This document shows, one piece after another, positions 8,609 to 16,372 of a stretch of DNA of 64,000 bases; position 1 is the stretch's first letter, and every line of letters begins with the position of its first letter. A model generated the notes under the pieces. The model saw nothing but the letters and a program-made list of their open reading frames with translations, did not search any database and had not been told where the DNA came from. Source of the DNA: Sphingomonas mali NBRC 15500 (GTDB lineage: Bacteria; Pseudomonadota; Alphaproteobacteria; Sphingomonadales; Sphingomonadaceae); assembly GCF_001598415.1 (NCBI RefSeq), contig NZ_BCYX01000020.1:29308-93307 (forward strand), given 5' to 3'. The position numbers were made by a program, and so were the translations under genes.

Positions 8609-9148
8609 TCAATTGCGCGAGGGGAAGATACCTTGAAGCGCGATACAGATGTTGAGCACCAGATAAGGTTGCATATTGTTGTGCGGCTGGCCCCCGCCCT
8701 GGTTGGGCATGCTGAGCGGGTTGAGGGGGACGTAGGAAGAATTCGGCGCGTTGAACGTCGCGAAATAATCGACCGCCTGCGCATCGATATCGTCCGCGAA
8801 GATGCCGCCATTGACCGCCCTCTTAGTCGCGGGCAGCGTGGTCGCAGCGAAGCTATGAGTATGCGACGGCATTTCCGTGCTGATCAGGGTGTGACTTTCT
8901 TCACCCGCTACCTGCCCGAGTACAACGGTGGATAGGCCAGAGCCTTGACCCCAATGGATCGGCGCCCGCCCCTGCAGATTAGGCAGCGCGAAAATGTTGA
9001 CGCCGTTGCCGCCATAGGTCGTGCCTAGGATTGAGAACAGGGCCTGGTTCTGATTGATTGACAACAACTGACCGTTGCACATCGCCCAGCCTTTGGGCGC
9101 GAAATTGAACGAGAAGATCCTGATTTCGCCAAGGAATGGTTCTGTCAT
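8609..9148 (-). CDS. Phage tail-collar domain protein, copy 3 (first in operon)
   Basis: 179 residues: FLGEIRIFSFNFAPKGWAMC, GQLLSINQNQALFSILGTTY, LPNLQGRAPIHWGQGSGL, EMPSHTHSFAA, and LVLNICIALQGIFP at the end. It is the promoter-proximal gene of the three-copy set. Purine-rich sequence precedes the ATG. Together with the GNAT enzyme and the DUF6916-like protein it forms a compact module whose function is not established. Confidence 0.85.
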   Translation of the reverse strand: MTEPFLGEIRIFSFNFAPKGWAMCNGQLLSINQNQALFSILGTTYGGNGVNIFALPNLQGRAPIHWGQGSGLSTVVLGQVAGEESHTLISTEMPSHTHSFAATTLPATKRAVNGGIFADDIDAQAVDYFATFNAPNSSYVPLNPLSMPNQGGGQPHNNMQPYLVLNICIALQGIFPSRN

Positions 9149-9430
9149 GTTCCAGCCTCTCGCTTTTTATTCAGTACGCGGAGGGGGCGAGTCGATGCTC
9201 CCCCCCCCGGGCGGCATCGATTAAGATCGATAGAGGGTTTTCTAGGGCATTCCTAGCTGACCAAGCAAAAAAAGCATCCGACGGGCAATGTGTCCTTGAA
9301 GTCGGTCCAAAATGGCATGTAATTTCTTTGCCGGAATGTCATCCGACTTGACCACCCGGCCCGACTCGGCGCAAGAATGCCAGCTGAACATGGCGTTACC
9401 GTCATGCGCATTATTCGGGGGGCTTTTGCG
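9149..9430. other. Intergenic region with C9 tract and possible promoter
   Basis: No gene is convincing here. The stretch holds a run of nine C (9200-9208) that can pair with an upstream G-rich block (GGAGGGGG), and a weak sigma70-like pair on the + strand: TTGAAG at 9296-9301 and TAATTT at 9320-9325, spacer 18. That pair could drive the small precursor gene at 9431. Several short open frames are present but have no recognisable features. Confidence 0.35.
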
Positions 9431-9595
9431 ATGTCGTCTGTCGACTCACCTTCTTTCGAGCTGGCGCCCTCGAACGAGCGCAAGCGCTGGGAAACGCCGA
9501 TAGTGATCGTTGGATCCGCGCAGCGTGAGACCTTGTCGAACTTCAATTCCGGCGGCATCGACGTGGTCTATACAGCGTCGAGCATCGGATCATGA
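9431..9595 (+). CDS. Probable lasso peptide precursor
   Basis: 54 residues. The leader contains the recognition-type motif RKRWETPIVI (WxxP in place of the usual YxxP), located 16 residues before the predicted core. Thr34 sits at position -2, as lasso maturation needs. The predicted core, residues 36-54, is SNFNSGGIDVVYTASSIGS: Asp44 is core position 9, the only acidic residue, and can close a nine-residue ring with the Ser36 amine. The last residue is Ser, the position phosphorylated in paeninodin-type lasso peptides, and an HprK-like kinase lies in the locus. GGGGGG precedes the ATG by about eight bases; in-frame ATGs at 9404 and 9377 are possible. The gene faces the cyclase gene tail to tail, 15 nt apart. 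Confidence 0.62.
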   Translation: MSSVDSPSFELAPSNERKRWETPIVIVGSAQRETLSNFNSGGIDVVYTASSIGS

Positions 9596-9610
9596 TCGTC
9601 TAGGGGCGTG

Positions 9611-11518
9611 TCAACGATTGCTCCGGTCGAGCCATGCGAGGAAGCGCGCCGTTGCGAGCGCCCTCATCGCAAAGGTCAGGCGGATGCGCTCGCTCAGTCG
9701 TTCTTCCGACGCTCCATTGCGCACCATCGCAGCGAGCGCTTCGACATCGATGTAGCGCGCGATTGCATCGTCTTCCCGCACATTGTCGAGTGCTGAAAGC
9801 ATCGCCGGCGCGGCCTGAATGTCCATGGCGAGCAAATCCGGCTGCTCTCGATCATTGCCCGGCATCCGGCGAATCAAGGCGGCTGGCAGAAGATCGGCAA
9901 AGGCGGTGCGGGCGAGCCATCGCTCGCGTCCATCCCGGAACAGCAGACGATCGGGCAAGGCGCAGCCCAATTCTACGATGCGCTTGTCGTGAAACGGACG
10001 AGTTAGATCCAGGTCTGGGGTCATGGCGATGTAATTGCTGCCGGCGCCATCGGCCGACACTCGACGGCACGACTCCAGCCACCGCGCACGCCAGCGTGGG
10101 CCGGGGCGGAAGCCGTCCCGTAGGGCGCGCCCGCTGACCGCGCCGCTGGCAAAGGCCCACGCCGCGAAATCTCGCCGCACGCCGCGTCGTTGCCAAGCCG
10201 GTAGAAAGCGGTTGACTGCAACACGCCACGGCCTGCGGATCCGTTGCGGCACCAGCGCACTGATCACATCGCGGCCGATCACGCGCGTCGCAGACCAACC
10301 CGTGAACCGCATTCGCGCGCGAAATTCGCGCATGAAACGGCGGATCTCGCCACGGCGCAAAATGGCGCCGAGCATCGCCTGGTCATATTGGTTGACGGTG
10401 TAATCACCACCATGACCATCCAGGATCAGCCGGGATCCCGCGACCCGCGCCATCTCACCGATACGGGAACGGACGATGCTGGGCGGCTGGTGACGGAAAG
10501 TCCGGTCGAAGCTCGCCTCGAGATCATCATAGCTGGTTTCCTCACCGCGCACGTAAAATCGCAGGTCAAGGCCGGGCAGGCCCCTGAATGCCTCGACGGC
10601 AGGGCGAGCATTGCGGCGCGGGTCATCCTCCGGGAGGACCGACGCGATGCAGGTAAGCGTCCATCCCCGGTCGGCGACGATCGGTCCGGCCGCCGCCGCA
10701 ATGATGCCGCTGTCGAATCCGCCGCTGAACAACAGCGAAGGCGGGTCGATCAACCGGCGCAGCCGACACGCCACGGCTTCCTCGACCGTCGAGCGATAAG
10801 TGGCGAGATAATAGGCGTCGTCGCGGCCGGAATGTGCGGGATTGGCATGCGGCTCCCAATAACGCTCGACGGTCGCGCGACCTTCGGACGTCAGGGACAG
10901 CGTGGTACCGCCGGGCAATACGTTGATATCGGCGTAGATCAGTTCGCCTTCTACGCGCTCGGTCGACATCAGTAGGCGGCGAGCCAGTTCGTCCTCGTTC
11001 ACCCGTCGCGGCACGTCATCGGCTGTGAACAGACCGGCGAGTTCGGTGGCGAAGGCGAGAAAGCCGTTGCCCAAATGATAATGGATCACGCGCTGACCCA
11101 TGTGATCGCGGCCGAGCAGCAAAGTGCCCTTCGCGCGGTCCCAGATCGCGAAAGCGAAATCGCCGAGCAGATGACGGGCACAATCGTCACCCCAGCGGCG
11201 CCAGGCAGCGAGCAGTACTTCGCTGTCGGGCAGCATCGCAAGATCGGTGTCGGCAATGCCGAGTGTGACGGCGAGCTCGTCGCGATTGTCCAGCCGTAGG
11301 TCTGCGACGAGCACGGCGTCGCGGGCAATGATCGGCTGCGCTTCGCTGATATCCTCGCGATTGACCTGCATCAGGCAATGACCGAGCGCGAGACGGCCGA
11401 GCTCGACGGTCTCGATGCCGTCGGCACCGCGATGCTTCATGGCTTGGGTCATGCGGTCGACGCAGCGCGGCGAAACGTCGGCGCCGTCGAATCGCACGAT
11501 TCCGCAGATCGCGCTCAC
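9611..11518 (-). CDS. Lasso-peptide cyclase-type asparagine synthetase homologue
   Basis: 635 residues. The N-terminal half resembles a class II glutaminase domain, but the start is M-S-A-I-C-G-I, so the Cys is not at position 2 as in AsnB; an internal Cys cannot act as the N-terminal nucleophile. The ATP-pyrophosphatase loop is SGGFDSG at residues 265-271. Loss of glutaminase with retention of the synthetase domain is typical of lasso cyclases (McjC type), which adenylate the ring Asp/Glu side chain and close the macrolactam. Start is GTG at 11518. The adjacent PqqD-like protein, kinase and precursor support this role over ordinary Asn synthesis. Confidence 0.72.
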   Translation of the reverse strand: MSAICGIVRFDGADVSPRCVDRMTQAMKHRGADGIETVELGRLALGHCLMQVNREDISEAQPIIARDAVLVADLRLDNRDELAVTLGIADTDLAMLPDSEVLLAAWRRWGDDCARHLLGDFAFAIWDRAKGTLLLGRDHMGQRVIHYHLGNGFLAFATELAGLFTADDVPRRVNEDELARRLLMSTERVEGELIYADINVLPGGTTLSLTSEGRATVERYWEPHANPAHSGRDDAYYLATYRSTVEEAVACRLRRLIDPPSLLFSGGFDSGIIAAAAGPIVADRGWTLTCIASVLPEDDPRRNARPAVEAFRGLPGLDLRFYVRGEETSYDDLEASFDRTFRHQPPSIVRSRIGEMARVAGSRLILDGHGGDYTVNQYDQAMLGAILRRGEIRRFMREFRARMRFTGWSATRVIGRDVISALVPQRIRRPWRVAVNRFLPAWQRRGVRRDFAAWAFASGAVSGRALRDGFRPGPRWRARWLESCRRVSADGAGSNYIAMTPDLDLTRPFHDKRIVELGCALPDRLLFRDGRERWLARTAFADLLPAALIRRMPGNDREQPDLLAMDIQAAPAMLSALDNVREDDAIARYIDVEALAAMVRNGASEERLSERIRLTFAMRALATARFLAWLDRSNR

Positions 11519-11566
11519 CCGATCGCCGCCATCATTGCGCGCCCGGTGTCGTCGATGGCGGTTGAT

Positions 11567-11836
11567 TCATGCGCCTTCCTCGATGCGGATCGCATTGTGC
11601 TGGCCGAGCGTGGCGAGAAAGGAGTCGACCTCCGCACGACAGGTCGCGGGGTCGACATCATATTCCTCGATCAGGGCGGCGCAGAGCGATTCGACCGTCT
11701 GTGGGGTTTCGATCAATTCCCAGATACGCGCGCCGACCGCCGACAGGCCGATATAATTGCCCTTGGCGGCACTCATCATCACAAGTTCGTCGCCGACCTT
11801 GGCGGCGAGCCAGTCGCCGTCGCGATGGATCATCAT
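11567..11836 (-). CDS. PqqD-family peptide chaperone (lasso B1-type recognition element)
   Basis: 89 residues with the PqqD/RRE winged-helix pattern: VGDELVMMSAAKGNYIGLSA, then VGARIWELIETPQTVESLCA, AALIEEYDVDPATCRAEVDS and a short acidic end. Such domains bind leader peptides and present the core to modifying enzymes. The ATG overlaps the TGA of the sulfotransferase gene, and the cyclase gene starts 48 nt downstream, so it sits in one operon. It is a stand-alone B1 with no fused B2 protease domain. Confidence 0.8.
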   Translation of the reverse strand: MMIHRDGDWLAAKVGDELVMMSAAKGNYIGLSAVGARIWELIETPQTVESLCAALIEEYDVDPATCRAEVDSFLATLGQHNAIRIEEGA

Positions 11837-12729
11837 TCCCTCTCCGTCTGAGTAGCCGACCGGCTATAGCCCAGTCGGTCCATCATGATGCCATGATCGC
11901 GTTCGATTCGGGCGATTTGATCGTGCGAAAGGTCGTCGCGCCACCCACCGGCGGTTCCGCGGCGGAAAAAGCTATCGACCTTGCGCGGCGCTTCGCGAAA
12001 GCCGCTTTCTGCTTCCTGGCGCCGCAATTCATCGATTGAGGCGAAGGCGATCGCGCGGTCGAGCCGCGTTTGGTCGGCTTCGGTTCCGGCAAAGCGAAGC
12101 GCGGCGAGCAAGATCGCGGCGGTATCGGCGAGCATGTCTTCATAGCGGATCAGATGGACGGGGATGTCATGCTGATCGAGCCAACTACTGGCAAAGCCGC
12201 TCCAGCCGAGCAGGCGCTGACGGAATTGGCGGTCGAGCCGGTCCGACGACGACGCGAAGCAGAAATCGGGGTCTGCCATGCGGCTGATCGCGGTGTCGAT
12301 CGAACAGTGCATGTGGTGCGCGAAGGACGAAGCGACATCGCGCGGATCGCGGACGAACAGGATCGCGCCGGCAGCGCCCCGCGCGCCCGCCATGATCGGC
12401 TCGCCACTATCGGTTAGCGTATAGGCATCGTGCGCCTTGACGAAGCGCACCGGAAAACATGGATCGTCGGGGTCGGCCAAGGTTTCACCCGAAGCGGCAT
12501 AGGCGTAGATTGCGGGACGCAGCCGGTCGATCTCGTCATTCGTCATCAGCGACGAATCGATCAGCGTTTGCTGATCGAACGGATTGCGGGCGCTGGCGAT
12601 CGGATCGGTGCTTTCAATCAGATTGATGTCGACCGGACTATCGCTGTTCGACCACAAATTCGCGACCAGGATGCGGAACCAGGTGTTGCCCGACTTTGGA
12701 TAGGAAGCCAGCCAGATCGTGGGAATCAC
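11833..12729 (-). CDS. Sulfotransferase
   Basis: 298 residues. The 5'-phosphosulfate loop is WLASYPKSGNTWFRILVANL at the N-terminus, and the 3'-phosphate motif is FVRDPRDVASSFAHH near residue 127. These are hallmarks of PAPS-dependent sulfotransferases. The GTG start at 12729 overlaps the kinase stop (GTGA). It occupies the place where a lasso B2 protease is often found. Inference: it may sulfate the peptide, for example the single core Tyr (Tyr47 of the precursor), but a sugar or lipid acceptor is also possible. Confidence 0.85.
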   Translation of the reverse strand: MIPTIWLASYPKSGNTWFRILVANLWSNSDSPVDINLIESTDPIASARNPFDQQTLIDSSLMTNDEIDRLRPAIYAYAASGETLADPDDPCFPVRFVKAHDAYTLTDSGEPIMAGARGAAGAILFVRDPRDVASSFAHHMHCSIDTAISRMADPDFCFASSSDRLDRQFRQRLLGWSGFASSWLDQHDIPVHLIRYEDMLADTAAILLAALRFAGTEADQTRLDRAIAFASIDELRRQEAESGFREAPRKVDSFFRRGTAGGWRDDLSHDQIARIERDHGIMMDRLGYSRSATQTERE

Positions 12730-13649
12730 GGTGCCGCGTCCCCCAGCCCGATATCCGCCCAGTGCGTCCGCAGCATCGCGATCGTCGCCGGCATCTCGTC
12801 GAACTCGAATTGCCGCTTCAACCGGAAAATGCCTGAGGTCGCAGCGAGGGCGGCGGCGGCACGGAAATAGATTTCCCGCTGATCCAGCCGATGGACTAGC
12901 AACGGACGATAGGCGTTGGCGACGAGCAATCTGGTCGCATCGACGACGTTGGGCTGCTCGATATCGGACTGCTGCTGCCCGCGTATTTCGAGCAGCGCAT
13001 AGACCGCGCCGATCGGCACTGCCGCATCGCTGGCGGCGACAGGCTCGACATAGAATTTACGCAGCCGATTGCGCATCGGATCTCCGCGCCGCTCGTCGAG
13101 GCCGAGTTGGTTGATGCTCTTTTCCCACAGCCGTAGCTGGCGACCGTCGGGCTGGATGCGGGGAATGCCGTCATTGCCGATCTCGATCGCACATTGGTCA
13201 TCGGCAATGAGCGAATAGTCATGCTCACCAAGCGCAGCGGCCAGTGTGGACTTGCCTGCGCCGGACTGTCCGCAAAACAGCACCGCCTTGCCGCCGACCA
13301 GCACTGCGCTGGCATGGAGGACGATATGATTGCGCTGGTGGAGGAGCACGCCGAACACGCTGCCTGACAGGAACACCGCCACATCCTGCAATTCGGCATC
13401 ATCCTCCGCCTCGAAGGCGATCGAATGTCCTCCCTCCAGCAGAAAACGCGCGACATGCGGGACATGCATCAGGAAACGTCCGTCGGTGCGCTGCCAGGTC
13501 GGACCGATCGCGTTCGCGCCATCGAGGGACTTGGGTACGGCCGCGCGGCGGATCGTCACGTCGGGCGCGCTGTCCGGGTCGCCCGGAATCAAGCCGGGAA
13601 GCTCGACTTCACTGGCGACTTCTAGCCCCGATACGCGATACGAGTACAT
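12726..13649 (-). CDS. HPr kinase-like peptide kinase
   Basis: 307 residues. The P-loop GQSGAGKST lies at residues 127-135, preceded by IVLHASAV and followed by SLIADDQCAIE, where the Asp pair matches HprK catalytic acids. Relatives encoded in paeninodin-type lasso loci phosphorylate the C-terminal Ser of the precursor, and the precursor here ends in Ser. The start MYSYRVSGLEVASEVELPGL at 13649 matches the family N-terminus and has GGGGG upstream; an in-frame start at 13703 adds 18 unrelated residues. It is first in a four-gene operon running kinase, sulfotransferase, PqqD-like, cyclase. Confidence 0.78.
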   Translation of the reverse strand: MYSYRVSGLEVASEVELPGLIPGDPDSAPDVTIRRAAVPKSLDGANAIGPTWQRTDGRFLMHVPHVARFLLEGGHSIAFEAEDDAELQDVAVFLSGSVFGVLLHQRNHIVLHASAVLVGGKAVLFCGQSGAGKSTLAAALGEHDYSLIADDQCAIEIGNDGIPRIQPDGRQLRLWEKSINQLGLDERRGDPMRNRLRKFYVEPVAASDAAVPIGAVYALLEIRGQQQSDIEQPNVVDATRLLVANAYRPLLVHRLDQREIYFRAAAALAATSGIFRLKRQFEFDEMPATIAMLRTHWADIGLGDAAP

Positions 13650-13909
13650 CGCATCCCCCCGCGATTGCGGACCGGGCATACGAAGGACCGCGAAGCCGTT
13701 CAAGACACTAGCCGTGGGGCGGCCAATGCCGTCAGCTCCCGACGCATGCCGTCGAGATACGCTTCGTTGACGGCGCCGACAGCCGTGCCGTCACTGCGAC
13801 GTTTGTCCTCGGCGACTTGGCGTCCCACGTCGCTGCCGCGCAACAGTGCGACGCGCTGTTCGAGTGGCGTCGGGATGACTATCGGACATCGGGCGCTTGG
13901 CAATCGGAG

Positions 13910-14563
13910 GTGAGGGGGCATAAAGTTGATACCGGCCGCCCAGGGGCACGCGGCCGAGGGGAGCCTATCCTGACCGACTGGACGCAACAACCGGCCTTGA
14001 CGCTGCCCGACCGCGCCCGGTTGGCGCTGGCGTTCGACCCGGCGCGGTTGCAGGCCGATCTGGCGGCGGTCGAGGCGATGGCGTGGACCGACCACTTCGT
14101 CCGGCAGAATTACGAAGGGCAATGGGCTGTCCTGCCGCTGCGCCATCAGGCTGGCGCGACGCATCCGATCATGCAAGCCGCGTCGCCGCCCGATGCGACC
14201 GAATTCGTCGATGCCGCGATCCTCGACCGTACGCCTTACTTCCGCGAGGTCATGGCGGCTTTCGCTTGCCCGTTGAAGGTCGTGCGGCTGATGCGGCTGA
14301 CACCGGGATCGCGGATCAAGGAGCATGAGGATTACGATCTGGCGGCCGATTGGGGGCAGGCACGGCTGCACATCCCGATCACCACCAATCCCGGCGTGAC
14401 TTTCCTGCTGAACCGTGTGCCGGTCGCGATGGCGCCCGGCGAGGCCTGGTATCTGCGTCTGTCCGATCCGCATGCGGTGACCAATGACGGCGACGCCGAC
14501 CGTGTCCATCTGGTGATCGATTGCGTCGCGAACGATTGGCTGATCGAGCAGATCGCGGCGTGA
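13910..14563 (+). CDS. Aspartyl/asparaginyl beta-hydroxylase-like 2-oxoglutarate oxygenase
   Basis: Recognised from TDHFVRQNYEGQWAVLPLR, then LMRLTPGSRIKEHEDY, ARLHIPITTNPGVTFLLN, APGEAWYLRLSDPHAVTN and DRVHLVIDCVANDWL. The His residues in KEHED and DPHAV are the likely iron ligands and the Arg of DRVH the 2-oxoglutarate contact. The family hydroxylates Asp/Asn in peptides or acts on small amino-acid-like substrates. The start is uncertain: GTG 13910 is given, but homology begins near 13985, and a CTG at 13970 has AGGGGAG seven nt upstream. It diverges from the kinase operon. Confidence 0.8.
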   Translation: MRGHKVDTGRPGARGRGEPILTDWTQQPALTLPDRARLALAFDPARLQADLAAVEAMAWTDHFVRQNYEGQWAVLPLRHQAGATHPIMQAASPPDATEFVDAAILDRTPYFREVMAAFACPLKVVRLMRLTPGSRIKEHEDYDLAADWGQARLHIPITTNPGVTFLLNRVPVAMAPGEAWYLRLSDPHAVTNDGDADRVHLVIDCVANDWLIEQIAA

Positions 14564-15357
14564 CGCGGCATCGGTTCGACCGGCTGCGGCTGATCCAGAA
14601 GCAGATCAACGAGCGGCCGCGGCTGCGCGAATGGCTGACGCGGCTGCGCCATGGCGCGCGCGACCTGGATGTCGTGCTGTTCAAGCGGAAGGTCAGGATC
14701 AACGCGTTGCGGGAGAACGGTTACTATCGTGCATCGAGGTTGGCGCGCGCCAACAGCCTGTTGCGCGACGAAACGCTGGTGATGCAGCGGGTCAGCATGA
14801 TGCTCGGCGATGGCGTCACCTTTGTCGATATCGGCGCCAATATCGGCATTTTCTCCTCGGTCATCGCCGACGCGCAGCGGCTGTTCCGCGATTTTCGCGT
14901 GATCGCGTTCGAGGCCGATCCGGCGACGTTCGCACGGCTCGCGGTCAACGCCGAACGCTTCGGGTTCGACGCCATCAATGTCGCGCTGGCGGCCGAGGCT
15001 GGCGAACTCGACTTCGCGACCGGCGCGGTGTCGGGGATCGCGACGCGCCGCGACCATGCGGGCCGCGCGCATATCGCCGGGCGCGGCTTCACTGTCACCG
15101 CGCGACGGCTGGACAGTTTCGATCTGCCGGGCAGACTGGTGATCAAGATCGACGTCGAGCAAATGGAACTGGACGTGCTCGAAGGTGCACGCGGCATGTT
15201 CGAGGCGGAGCGGGTCGCGGCCGTCTATCTCGACGAGTTCGACGACAAGGAGGCGGTGCTCGATTTCCTCTCCGGATATGGATTCGAGCTGATGGCGCCC
15301 GCGCGCCTCAATCCATTCGCCCCCGGCCGCCGCGCGCTGCTCGCCGTCCGCCGCTGA
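14560..15357 (+). CDS. FkbM-family methyltransferase
   Basis: 265 residues. A basic N-terminal segment (about 80 residues) precedes the SAM-binding motif FVDIGANIGIFSSV, then VIAFEADPATFARL, and DLPGRLVIKIDVEQMELDVL (FkbM motif KIDVEGxE-like; here KIDVEQME). FkbM enzymes usually O-methylate sugars or related hydroxyl groups. The GTG start at 14560 overlaps the hydroxylase TGA (GTGA), so the two are coupled. The acceptor could be an EPS sugar or the adjacent peptide product; sequence alone cannot decide. Confidence 0.85.
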   Translation: MTRHRFDRLRLIQKQINERPRLREWLTRLRHGARDLDVVLFKRKVRINALRENGYYRASRLARANSLLRDETLVMQRVSMMLGDGVTFVDIGANIGIFSSVIADAQRLFRDFRVIAFEADPATFARLAVNAERFGFDAINVALAAEAGELDFATGAVSGIATRRDHAGRAHIAGRGFTVTARRLDSFDLPGRLVIKIDVEQMELDVLEGARGMFEAERVAAVYLDEFDDKEAVLDFLSGYGFELMAPARLNPFAPGRRALLAVRR

Positions 15358-15363
15358 CGCCGA

Positions 15364-16362
15364 TCAGACCCCGTGATATTCCCGGTACCATGACACGAAG
15401 TTCGGCACCCCGACCTCGATCGGCGTCGTCGGACTGAACCCCAGATCGCGTTCGATCGCGCTGATATCGGCATAGGTCGCGGGCACGTCGCCGGGCTGCA
15501 TCGGCTGATAGTCGCGGATCGCCTTCACACCGCAGGCATTTTCGATCAGGTCGATCATCTTGCCGAGCTCTTCGGAGCGGTGGTTGCCGATATTGTAGAT
15601 GGCATGGGGCGTGCGGCTGCCGCCGGCTTTTTCTTCGCCATCGTCCTTGGGCGCCGAATCGAGGCACGACACCACGCCCGTCACGATATCGTCGATATAG
15701 GTGAAGTCGCGGCGCATATCGCCATTGTTGAACACCGGGATCGGACGGCCTTCGAGGATCGCCTTGGTGAAGATCCACATCGCCATGTCGGGGCGGCCCC
15801 AGGGGCCATAGACGGTGAAGAAGCGCAGGCCTGTCTGCGGCAGCCGATAGAGGCTGGCATAGGTCTCGCTCATCAGCTCGTCGGCCTTCTTGGTCGCGGC
15901 ATAGAGCGATAGCGGGTGATCGACGCGATCCTCGACGCGGAAGGGGAGTTGGTCGTTGCCGCCATAGACGGATGAGGACGAGGCGTAGACGAGGTGCTCG
16001 ACCTTACGGTGTCGAGCGACCTCCATCACATTGAGATGCCCGACCAGGTTCGACTGTACATAGGCGCGGGGGTTGTCGATCGAATAACGGACGCCCGCCT
16101 GCGCGCCCAGATGGACGATGCGGTCGAACTCCTTGCCCGCAAGCGCCGCCTCGAGCGCTTCGTGATCGGCGAAATCGACCTGGATGAATTCGAACCGGTT
16201 GGTGTTGAGTCCGTGGATCAGCGCAACGCGGTCGCGCTTGAGGTCGACCGAATAATAATCGTTGAGGTTGTCGATGCCGATCACGATGTCGCCGCGGTCG
16301 AGCAATCGCCGGATCACCCAACTGCCGATGAATCCGGCCGCGCCGGTGACGAGTACGCGCAT
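15364..16362 (-). CDS. UDP-glucuronate 4-epimerase-like NAD-dependent epimerase
   Basis: 332 residues, extended short-chain dehydrogenase. NAD motif VLVTGAAGFIGSWVIRRLLD; the following IGIDNLNDYYSVDLKRDR is typical of LspL/Cap1J-type UDP-glucuronate epimerases. Catalytic YAATK with upstream SSSSVYG. It interconverts UDP-GlcA and UDP-GalA, an EPS precursor step. The ATG at 16362 has GGAG seven nt upstream. It lies ten nt downstream of a nucleotide-sugar dehydrogenase, so the pair likely converts a UDP-sugar to a uronate and then epimerises it. Confidence 0.85.
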   Translation of the reverse strand: MRVLVTGAAGFIGSWVIRRLLDRGDIVIGIDNLNDYYSVDLKRDRVALIHGLNTNRFEFIQVDFADHEALEAALAGKEFDRIVHLGAQAGVRYSIDNPRAYVQSNLVGHLNVMEVARHRKVEHLVYASSSSVYGGNDQLPFRVEDRVDHPLSLYAATKKADELMSETYASLYRLPQTGLRFFTVYGPWGRPDMAMWIFTKAILEGRPIPVFNNGDMRRDFTYIDDIVTGVVSCLDSAPKDDGEEKAGGSRTPHAIYNIGNHRSEELGKMIDLIENACGVKAIRDYQPMQPGDVPATYADISAIERDLGFSPTTPIEVGVPNFVSWYREYHGV

Positions 16363-16372
16363 CAAATTACTC

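Noticed and set aside
6626..9148. Prophage
   Set aside because: Only tail-collar proteins are present; no integrase, terminase, capsid or lysis genes.
9200..9208. C9 tract as a phase-variation switch
   Set aside because: It lies outside any coding frame and not in a recognisable promoter spacer; no support beyond the run itself.
13700..14509. 269-residue minus-strand frame next to the kinase, considered as a missing B2 protease
   Set aside because: It is antisense to the well-supported beta-hydroxylase and lacks the Cys/His motifs of B2 proteins.
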